Assembly: GCA_003647825.1 (NCBI GenBank)
Contig: QMNP01000067.1
Location: 1 to 7,437 of the forward strand
Direction: 5' to 3'
From: Candidatus Cloacimonadota bacterium
GTDB taxonomy: Bacteria; Cloacimonadota; Cloacimonadia; Cloacimonadales; TCS61
DNA length: 7,437 bases
Part shown: positions 1 to 5,952 of the stretch, one piece after another
How positions within the stretch are numbered: the stretch's first letter is position 1
How the letters are laid out: each line of letters begins with the position of its first letter
Program-made: the position numbers and the translations under genes
Notes under the pieces: generated by a model
What the model was told of the DNA's origin: nothing
Seen by the model: the letters and a program-made list of their open reading frames with translations, nothing else
The model's database searches: none

Positions 1-1782
1 CGATGTTTTATACTTCCAGGTCCCTTCACTGTAATAAGCACTCCAATCCTGGTGTTGGATAGAGTAGATATTGCCGGTGTTCCATTCATCACCAAAGGCA
101 TCGGAGAGCGTCTGCGTCTCTTCCAGCCAGTAACCTATCCAGTTCTCATAGGAATTGCCATCAAGTTTAATATGAGTGTTATCCGATACTTTGAAGCCGC
201 TTATTTCCAAAGTTGCAGCTTCATTCATCTGGAAAATGTAGCCATTGGTTTTGGAAAAAATGTTTGAGGTTCCTTGCCAGTTTCCTTGCCATTGTCGAAC
301 GAAATAATTATTTTCATGTTTCACATATTCTAATTCAGGATCTTCAAACGGAAATAGAATATCAAAGAGTAAATCACCTGCTTTATCGGGATCGTAAGAT
401 GATGTCGAATAAACATCATCTAAGGATGGAAAAGAAAGCCATTTCAGTCCATTATCAACAGATGGTGAAGGCAAATCAACAACGTCAATTCGGTGTTTAA
501 TAGCACAAACAGCTCCAATATCGGAAGGAGTATTATCATCATCGAATAAATTTGGAACTCCTGCATCTATACAGCGTGATTTGGTTGATGAATTCCAGAT
601 TGGTTGGAAGGTTAAAGGATCTAAATCAGGATAATATAAAATATCATGTTCTCCCTGTGTAACATTAACGTAATTGTTATTACCACCTGCAGGAGGATTG
701 TTATGGATATCATTGTAATCAATATTGAGTGATCCATAGTCATCATTCATACAATTTATTCCATCCCAATTATAAAATACAATATTATTAATTATATTAT
801 AAGCTCCTTCATCATTCGTTGCATTTATCATTATGCCTTTTATACCTTCAGTTGCACTTAAATCAAGATTTTGATTAATAGTATTATTCCGAATTTGCGC
901 AACTGTGCAATCTTTAAATACCAAACCTTGTTGCTCATGAGATGGGCCCATTTGTACTTCGTAACTTTCATTATTGTAACAAATATTACTATTAAAATCT
1001 ACGATATTACAATCTTCAAATCTTGCAATAACACAGTACTGAGGGACATTATTATTTATTGTGCTTTCCAATAATCCGTTGCCTTCAAAATAGTTACCAC
1101 TAATAGAAATGACTTGGTTTGACGTTGCAAAAATCGCACCACAATCTCGAGCAAAATTACCGATAAAATCATTGTTAGTGATCTCTATAAGGCCATCAGT
1201 CACCGATGCGTCATGATAATCAATATAAATTGCTCCTCCTAAACTGAATTCCTCATGTGCCCAATAATCCCAATTATTATAGTTATCAATAAATGTATTT
1301 CCTTTTATTAGCGCATTCCCATGGCATATTAAAGCTGATTTTTGAACTGAAGCATTTGCTTGGAATCCACAGTTTGTAATATTATTGTTTTCTATAATAG
1401 TATTACCGTAGGAACCTGAATTGATACGAAAACCTGCAATTGATGCATCCTGTACAGTAAAATTCTTAATGGTTAAATTTGAATTTACATTATATATTTC
1501 AAAACCATAAAAGGCATAATCAGCATCGATTATACAAGTAGTTTTATTAGTTCCTATTATTTGTATGTTAACAGAATTTGGAGTCACTTGAAATAAAGGT
1601 ACATTTTCATACACACCAGGGAAAACATATATTATACCACCATTTTGCTGAACATCGTAACATGTAAATGCATCATAAATAGTAGTAAAATCACCAGTTC
1701 CATCTTGTTTTACGGTATAAGTATATGCACATATAATAACAGGTAATAATATTATAATTGTGATTAAGCTTAGTCTTTTCAT
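1..1782 (-). CDS. Secreted parallel beta-helix surface protein, 3' end beyond the window
   Basis: The frame is open for 594 codons from ATG at 1782 to the left edge, without a stop, so the gene is partial. The start is supported by GGAGG at 1788-1792, five bases ahead; an in-frame ATG at 1794 overlaps that site and is less likely. Residues 1-19 form a signal peptide (MKRLSLITIIILLPVIICA). KQDGTGDFTTI follows at 24-34, the usual opening of pectinesterase-like right-handed beta-helices. Residues 35 to about 395 are N/I-rich rungs such as LTIKNF, GNTIIENN and ISGNYF, typical of parallel beta-helix repeats. An SRCIDAG ... SDIGA stretch at 402-425 closes the helix, as in many anchored beta-helix proteins. 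From residue 445 comes a W-rich module (WLSFPSL, then ENWIGYW at 546-552 and DAFG) shared with the broken gene upstream. A sorting tail is expected beyond the edge. Pectinesterase activity is not supported; an adhesin or glycan-binding role is inference. Confidence 0.87.
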   Translation of the reverse strand, partial: MKRLSLITIIILLPVIICAYTYTVKQDGTGDFTTIYDAFTCYDVQQNGGIIYVFPGVYENVPLFQVTPNSVNIQIIGTNKTTCIIDADYAFYGFEIYNVNSNLTIKNFTVQDASIAGFRINSGSYGNTIIENNNITNCGFQANASVQKSALICHGNALIKGNTFIDNYNNWDYWAHEEFSLGGAIYIDYHDASVTDGLIEITNNDFIGNFARDCGAIFATSNQVISISGNYFEGNGLLESTINNNVPQYCVIARFEDCNIVDFNSNICYNNESYEVQMGPSHEQQGLVFKDCTVAQIRNNTINQNLDLSATEGIKGIMINATNDEGAYNIINNIVFYNWDGINCMNDDYGSLNIDYNDIHNNPPAGGNNNYVNVTQGEHDILYYPDLDPLTFQPIWNSSTKSRCIDAGVPNLFDDDNTPSDIGAVCAIKHRIDVVDLPSPSVDNGLKWLSFPSLDDVYSTSSYDPDKAGDLLFDILFPFEDPELEYVKHENNYFVRQWQGNWQGTSNIFSKTNGYIFQMNEAATLEISGFKVSDNTHIKLDGNSYENWIGYWLEETQTLSDAFGDEWNTGNIYSIQHQDWSAYYSEGTWKYKTS

Positions 1783-1855
1783 CTTTTCCTCCATAAGTTT
1801 AAGTTTTTTCATTTGATTATTTTACATAATAGATTTGAATCAAAATGAAATTACT

Positions 1856-1883
1856 CAAACTTATTCTTACAGATAATGAACAA
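1856..1883 (-). promoter_or_regulatory. Candidate Bacteroidetes-type promoter for the left-edge gene
   Basis: The minus strand reads TTG (1883-1881), 17 bases, then TAAGTTTG (1863-1856). This fits the Bacteroidetes -33 TTG / -7 TAnnTTTG pattern. The same boxes with the same 17-base gap occur in copy B at about the same distance from a gene start. Predicted transcription start is near 1849, giving a leader of roughly 66 bases. The match is direct observation; its activity, and whether this lineage uses that sigma-factor consensus, are inference. Confidence 0.5.
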
Positions 1884-1894
1884 CATATCTACCT

Positions 1895-1914
1895 CCTTCA
1901 TAGCAAATTGAAGG
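1895..1914. promoter_or_regulatory. Small hairpin next to the promoter, copy A
   Basis: CCTTCA (1895-1900) and TGAAGG (1909-1914) form a perfect 6-bp inverted repeat around an 8-base loop. It lies just upstream of the candidate -33 box in transcription direction. Copy B keeps the hairpin with a 7-bp stem although its loop sequence differs, which suggests the pairing matters. An operator is possible. Confidence 0.4.
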
Positions 1915-2098
1915 AAGAGAGTCCACAAATTTTCCCTATGTGTAGATTCTAAAACATCGAATCTACTTACTATTTGACATCAGCATGATGTTAATTAGTT
2001 TATATTCACGGGAAGAGTGTTGTGGAGATTACGCATTGGTGCGACCCTTGCTTTTTCGATACACTCTCTTCCTATTATTTTTTACCTATCCTCTATAT

Positions 2099-2113
2099 AC
2101 ATATCCCATATGT
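2099..2113. promoter_or_regulatory. Palindrome ACATAT-CCC-ATATGT, copy A
   Basis: Two perfect 6-base arms flank a CCC centre, a size and symmetry like a dimeric regulator's operator. It is identical at 7246-7260 in copy B and sits in the nearly invariant core. No regulator is encoded in the window. Confidence 0.35.
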
Positions 2114-2158
2114 TTGGAAATTGTGACGCCACCACTCGATTTTTTTTATTTTTTTTCA

Positions 2159-2240
2159 GTTGCTTGTAATGTTTTGCGCACGCCACGAACTCTTTCAATT
2201 TGACTTCTTGCTCAATGTGGGTGCGCCTGTTACAAGCAAC
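2159..2240. repeat. Long-range hairpin at the 3' end of the double beta-helix gene
   Basis: GTTGCTTGTAA (2159-2169) and TTACAAGCAAC (2230-2240) are a perfect 11-bp inverted repeat. Nested inside are GCGCAC-g-CCAC (2176-2186) and GTGGGTGCGC (2217-2226), which pair with one bulged G. The structure begins 13 bases after the stop of the minus-strand gene. That strand continues into A-runs rather than T-runs, so it is not a standard intrinsic terminator, though it could be a 3'-end stabiliser or part of the repeat. Copy B keeps the inner stem but not the outer one. Confidence 0.5.
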
Positions 2241-2253
2241 TTTCATCAGACTT

Positions 2254-4563
2254 TTACTTTAAAAGCAATATCTTTGTAGCCGTCTCTTTTCCGTACTGAT
2301 TTAATTTAACTACATACAGACCACTGGAAACAAATTTTTCTACTTCATCTTTTCCATTCCAAAAACATTCGTAAGTCCCAGGTGCTGTTGTGCAATTCAA
2401 GAGTGTTTTAACTTTCTCCCCTTTTATATTGTATATTGCTAGTTCGATTTTTCCAGCTTCAGCTAATTCTAATTTGATGGTTGTGGAAGGATTAAAGGGA
2501 TTAGGGAAATTAGAGATTCTAGCTTTGGGAATTGGAGATAGAAGAAATTCTTCTTCAACAGCAGAAATCGAATCCTGATATTCATAAGCCCCTATATCAA
2601 TTGTTTCTCCGCAAATACGTGGATTCCCTGCCAGGTCATATTCCGGCAATTCTATTCCCGTTGGAAGATACAGAGTACCAGTATCAATGCAAGGAGAATC
2701 GGTTGATAATTGATAAGGATAATTACCCGTATTAACCCAGAGTGGGTCTGAATCGGCAGGTAAATTACCTTCCAGCCAGTTTATTGTATCCCAAGAATTA
2801 ACAATATAGCAGGATTCTTCTCCGTTTGCAATCAGTGAATTCTGAATATTAACAACATTTGGATTTTCTTCATTATCATTTTCTAACCAAATGTTCATTT
2901 GATCATTTCCATATAGAATTGAGTTGTAAATATTTAGTTCAGAACCGTATGCCTTCATGCCGATAGTGCCACCATTTGCTGTGCTTACGTAATTATTGCC
3001 TATTGTACAATTGATCATTTCGATTTGCCTTTTACAATGAACGATAATTCCGCAAATTGCATTTGGCCATGAAGTTTCAGTGTATATATTATCTGTAATT
3101 TCTACATTCTTCAAAATGACAGGTGATCTTTCTTCCTGGAAAAAACCATCAAATAATGCTAATCCCGTTGTATTACAATTCTTAATGGAACAATTCTCTA
3201 ATTCTAAACTGAAAATCGGTTCAGTTTGTACTGGAGCTATTCGTGATTCTATACTTCCAGCAATTCCAATATTATCATAAACATGAACATTTATTAAACT
3301 GGCATTCAGATACCAAAGCGCTAGTGTTCGAGAATCAAGCAGACAGTCATGAATAAGTATATTTTCTAAATATACCCACTTATTTCTAAATTGCGAATCT
3401 GCAAAACATAGGATATAAGGAATTCCACCACCCAAACTATTCAAACAATTACCATTAATCAAATTTAAGTTAATAACATTATAGTTTAGCTTACTTGATT
3501 CGTCGGCAATAAGTGGTGAGTTATTTTCAGCATCGAGAATGGTATTTTCCATAGATTCCCCCACCAGATTAGTGTAGCTTCTCATTTGAATTGGAAACCA
3601 TTGATCATTGAGAGATGTTGAATAAACACCATCTGTCAGGAAAATAGTATTATTCTCCAAGCTGTCTGTTTGGATTAGAGAGAAGGCATAATTTATTGTA
3701 GCTAATGGATCATCCGGTGTTAGACCACTATTATTATTGTCACCTACTGTAGAAACATAAAGATTTGCATCTATGGTTGAAAGTTTAGCATTTTGAATAT
3801 TCATTGTAATGTCATTTACAGGTACACCGTACTGATTCCAGCACCCTACAAAATAGTTGTCAGGATTAAAAACTGTGAATGTATCTATAAAAACATTGAT
3901 TGGTGCAGATGTATAGGTTTTACGGATATCACAACCCTTACGGCTGAAGTTCAAATAAATGTTGCATAAATCTTGGTCATCAAAAATTACTTCAGAAGAA
4001 CTACTTATTGTTATACCTCCACCTGTTGCATGAGATCTGTTGTCTCGAATAGTCGTTCCAGATAAAAATAGTGAAGAATCATTACAATAAATACCACCAC
4101 CATTCCAAGCAATATTTCTATATATAATACAATTGCTAATAGTTAGTGTTGAATTTTTTATAAATACTCCACCACCATTTATTGCATTAGAATTTGAAGA
4201 GAGCTGACTACCGGTTCCATTTGTTAATGTAAAACCAATTACAGAAGTGAAATCTTCAACACAATCCCTGATTTCCACACAACTTCCGGTTTGGTTGCCA
4301 TCAATTGTTGTTTGAGTGATGTATTCTTCATTACCTGTTGTTAGATATAAACTACCTAAAATTAAACTTTTGCTAAGGAAATCTGCATTTTCATAGTAAG
4401 TACCAGGAAATACGAGAATAGTATCAGCATCAACAGCTACCTCAATGCCTTCCTGGATAGTTGTAAAATCACCGGTGCCATCTTGCTTGATGTGGTAGGT
4501 GGTGCCTATTAGCAACGAACTAACGTTAATAAAGACAAACAGAAGAAGAAATTTATAGCGCAC
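2254..4563 (-). CDS. Secreted double parallel beta-helix protein with T9SS-type sorting domain
   Basis: GTG at 4563 gives 769 residues. The frame also opens to a TTG at 4590, but those nine extra codons are only the palindrome at 4568-4596 read through, and the signal peptide RYKFLLLFVFINVSSLLIG directly follows the GTG. KQDGTGDFTTI lies at 26-36. A first beta-helix runs to about 260 with GGG turns at 130-132, 155-157 and 181-183. A second begins near 268 (LYVS, then GLTPDDPLATI), the DUF1565-like opening, and runs to about 600. SPCIDTG at 623-629, then AGNPR and DIGAYEY near 660, form the helix-closing anchor motif. The FlgD-like / T9SS type A sorting domain fills 683-769 (NFPNPFNP, YNIKGEKV, SSGLY, final KILLLK). 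The gene looks intact. It is probably exported and surface-attached or released; the ligand is unknown and no catalytic residues are evident. Confidence 0.88.
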   Translation of the reverse strand: MRYKFLLLFVFINVSSLLIGTTYHIKQDGTGDFTTIQEGIEVAVDADTILVFPGTYYENADFLSKSLILGSLYLTTGNEEYITQTTIDGNQTGSCVEIRDCVEDFTSVIGFTLTNGTGSQLSSNSNAINGGGVFIKNSTLTISNCIIYRNIAWNGGGIYCNDSSLFLSGTTIRDNRSHATGGGITISSSSEVIFDDQDLCNIYLNFSRKGCDIRKTYTSAPINVFIDTFTVFNPDNYFVGCWNQYGVPVNDITMNIQNAKLSTIDANLYVSTVGDNNNSGLTPDDPLATINYAFSLIQTDSLENNTIFLTDGVYSTSLNDQWFPIQMRSYTNLVGESMENTILDAENNSPLIADESSKLNYNVINLNLINGNCLNSLGGGIPYILCFADSQFRNKWVYLENILIHDCLLDSRTLALWYLNASLINVHVYDNIGIAGSIESRIAPVQTEPIFSLELENCSIKNCNTTGLALFDGFFQEERSPVILKNVEITDNIYTETSWPNAICGIIVHCKRQIEMINCTIGNNYVSTANGGTIGMKAYGSELNIYNSILYGNDQMNIWLENDNEENPNVVNIQNSLIANGEESCYIVNSWDTINWLEGNLPADSDPLWVNTGNYPYQLSTDSPCIDTGTLYLPTGIELPEYDLAGNPRICGETIDIGAYEYQDSISAVEEEFLLSPIPKARISNFPNPFNPSTTIKLELAEAGKIELAIYNIKGEKVKTLLNCTTAPGTYECFWNGKDEVEKFVSSGLYVVKLNQYGKETATKILLLK

Positions 4564-4567
4564 TAAA

Positions 4568-4596
4568 CCCCCTTTGGTTCCCCCTTCCAAAGGGGG
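4568..4596. repeat. C/G-tract palindrome overlapping the start region of the beta-helix gene
   Basis: CCCCCTTTGG (4568-4577) and CCAAAGGGGG (4587-4596) are a perfect 10-bp inverted repeat with a 9-base loop. In the minus-strand mRNA the downstream arm ends in GGGGG, four bases before the GTG start. The only Shine-Dalgarno-like sequence of that gene is thus inside the stem. It resembles the short G/C-tract palindromes scattered in many bacterial genomes and may have landed on the original start region; that is inference. Effects on translation are possible but untested. Confidence 0.65.
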
Positions 4597-4609
4597 ACAG
4601 TAAGGAATT

Positions 4610-4639
4610 GGCAGGCGACGAATTAACTTGTCGCCTGCC
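4610..4639. repeat. Perfect 10-bp hairpin between genes
   Basis: GGCAGGCGAC (4610-4619) and GTCGCCTGCC (4630-4639) pair perfectly around a 10-base AT-rich loop, in the spacer after the ancestral stop codon at 4647-4649. On the minus strand it is not followed by a T-run, so it does not fit an intrinsic terminator for the minus-strand genes. On the plus strand it is followed by a weak TTTTGAATTATTT, but no plus-strand gene needs it. Confidence 0.6.
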
Positions 4640-4683
4640 TTTTGAATTATTTAAGTAACAACATTTTCTTGGAAATTTCCTGA

Positions 4684-5952
4684 TCAGGTGTTAAGCCCGC
4701 CTTCGTCGGGCTTAATGACGCACCGTGAGAAGTCTGTTTGCGCTCCGAAGTCGGAGCTTAACATACGTGTTGTCGCTGACTTAGACACTTGGACAAGCCA
4801 AATGTCTAAGTCTATGCGACACACACGGTGCGTCATTATAAGTTTGTAGAAGTACAAACCGGAACTAACATTTTTACCTGAATCATCTTTACCATCCCAG
4901 GAAACTGAGTGTTCACCGGATGTGAATTGACCTTGAACAAGTTTACGAACGATTTGTCCTTTCATATTATAAACTACAAGTTCAATTTCTTGTTCTACAG
5001 GCAATGAGAAAGAGATATTAGTTGTTGGATTGAAGGGATTAGGGTAATTACCAATCAAATTAACATTCTCTATCGTTTCCATATCATTCTGAGGTTCTTC
5101 AAAACTGCCAAATCTAATAACAGAATAGGATTGAGAGCCGGCAATTAAACTACGATTCTCAAATTCTTCATCGAGTTCGTTGAAAACTTGATAATTGAGT
5201 ACATTCTCAATAGATCTACTGTTTGTAACGACTTCAAATTCAAAAGGAATTTGGTCGCGGGAAGCACTTTCTGTATAGACAAGAATTTGTTCCGAGGATT
5301 CCTCTACAACAACTGCTCCAACGCAAGTATCATCCTGGAATACACCAATTTCTGTTACGTTTTCTGGAATATCCAAAACATCAATAACTTCATAATCAGC
5401 TTTATCTTCATAAGTGAAGTTTTCAGGTGTACTCCTTTTTTCTCCCTCTGAAGTTTCTGAACCGTCCTGCCAATAGAAATCATCGATGTCTTGAGAAAGT
5501 TTTACTTCATAGGCCTTACCATATTCTAATGCTCGCATTTTCAAACTTGGCTTATACCCAATTACTTCACCTCTATTATTGGAGGGTTGTGGACCATAGT
5601 ACCAATGTTCCGATTTTACTTCTTCTACATATTGCCAGAAATCGTCTGCTTGATTTTCACCAAAAGCAATGTTCATATCCTGGCATTGATGAATCCAATA
5701 ACCTATCCAATTCCAACCTGCATGCAAATCTATTTCTGTGTCTTCTGCAACCCTCGTTCCATCAGCAATGTAGATTTCATCGTCATCGTTATCCAATTCT
5801 ATTTTTACACCCTTTGTACTCCACATTATAAAGATATATGGTGTCCAATCTTCTTCATAATACTCTAATTCGTAATTGCTTTCTGCATAAAGCAAGAAAT
5901 CTTCATAATTACCAGGATATATATTGCTTTCAAGGTCAGGTACAAAATTCAT
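4684..5952 (-). CDS. C-terminal part of the split surface protein: W-rich module and truncated sorting domain
   Basis: This 422-codon frame opens at ATG 5952, overlapping the preceding stop by ATGA. It has no signal peptide and no good ribosome site, so it is better read as the downstream half of a frameshifted gene; translational coupling through the overlap is the alternative. Residues 1 to about 140 continue the W-rich module begun in the upstream frame (GWNWIGYW near 80, then AFGE), with SLKMRALEYGKAYEVKL just after. Residues 180-290 are an uncharacterised beta-rich stretch. The FlgD-like sorting domain spans 302-372 (NYPNPFNPTT, VVYNMKGQIV, SWDGKDDSGK, SSGLYFYKL). Residues 373-422 are encoded by the inserted element and are not native: they replace the proper tail and stop at TGA 4684. 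Without the tail, T9SS-dependent export would be expected to fail. Confidence 0.7.
   Translation of the reverse strand: MNFVPDLESNIYPGNYEDFLLYAESNYELEYYEEDWTPYIFIMWSTKGVKIELDNDDDEIYIADGTRVAEDTEIDLHAGWNWIGYWIHQCQDMNIAFGENQADDFWQYVEEVKSEHWYYGPQPSNNRGEVIGYKPSLKMRALEYGKAYEVKLSQDIDDFYWQDGSETSEGEKRSTPENFTYEDKADYEVIDVLDIPENVTEIGVFQDDTCVGAVVVEESSEQILVYTESASRDQIPFEFEVVTNSRSIENVLNYQVFNELDEEFENRSLIAGSQSYSVIRFGSFEEPQNDMETIENVNLIGNYPNPFNPTTNISFSLPVEQEIELVVYNMKGQIVRKLVQGQFTSGEHSVSWDGKDDSGKNVSSGLYFYKLIMTHRVCRIDLDIWLVQVSKSATTRMLSSDFGAQTDFSRCVIKPDEGGLNT
4692..4836. mobile_element. 145-nt multi-hairpin insertion inside the sorting-tail codons
   Basis: Removing 145 bases here restores FYKLI-TPDQEI; the exact ends slide by up to three bases because TTA occurs at both borders (4691-4693 and 4836-4838), a possible 3-bp target duplication. 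The element is richer in G+C than its surroundings. Its stems are TTAAGCCCG/CGGGCTTAA (4691-4699, 4707-4715), a 15-bp perfect stem (4713-4727 with 4824-4838), GCTCCG/CGGAGC (4742-4747, 4752-4757), TGTCGC/GCGACA (4771-4776, 4816-4821) and a 10-bp stem GACTTAGACA/TGTCTAAGTC (4778-4787, 4803-4812). It encodes no transposase, so it would be non-autonomous (a MITE, REP-like unit or IS200/IS605-type derivative). The family is not recognised. Confidence 0.65.

Larger units (their letters stand above)
1852..2240. repeat. Intergenic direct repeat, copy A
   Basis: By eye this aligns in the same orientation with 7036-7380. The promoter-proximal block (1852-1928) and the core (2054-2173) are well conserved; the centre (about 1930-2005) has diverged. 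The 120-nt core differs from copy B by one substitution and two single-T length changes in homopolymers. Shared parts include a hairpin at 1895-1914, GGAAGAG-type inverted repeats, a palindrome at 2099-2113, two T-runs of eight broken by one A, and a hairpin at 2176-2226. Each copy lies just upstream of a minus-strand gene start and just downstream of the preceding gene's stop. It is therefore either a duplicated regulatory and 3'-end region or a small interspersed repeat. No terminal repeats or coding capacity suggest a classical insertion sequence. Confidence 0.85.
1783..2253. other. Intergenic region holding repeat copy A and a leader
   Basis: This 471-base gap separates the stop of the double beta-helix gene from the start of the left-edge gene. 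Positions 1783-1851 are an AT-rich untranslated leader with a 7-bp inverted repeat (TTTGATT at 1812-1818, AATCAAA at 1838-1844). Positions 1852-2240 are repeat copy A, described separately. No protein-coding gene is convincing here. A 72-codon plus-strand frame at 1985-2203 is not conserved in copy B, because homopolymer length differences shift it. Confidence 0.7.

Noticed and set aside
52..500. Plus-strand frames at 52-267 and 213-500
   Set aside because: They overlap the uninterrupted 594-codon minus-strand beta-helix frame, which has a signal peptide, a ribosome site and family motifs.
1985..2203. 72-codon plus-strand frame inside repeat copy A
   Set aside because: Copy B differs in T-run lengths, which shifts this frame; the composition is low-complexity and no ribosome site is seen.
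4610..4639. Intrinsic terminator for the minus-strand genes
   Set aside because: The stem is strong, but the minus strand continues AATTCCTTAC with no T-run.
4690..4762. Integron attC-like pair GTTAAGC / GCTTAAC
   Set aside because: The core-like heptamers are in the wrong order for attC (RYYYAAC should come before GTTRRRY), and there is no integrase or cassette array.
5427..5831. 134-codon plus-strand frame
   Set aside because: It is antisense to the well-supported W-rich and sorting-domain coding frame and shows no recognisable motif.
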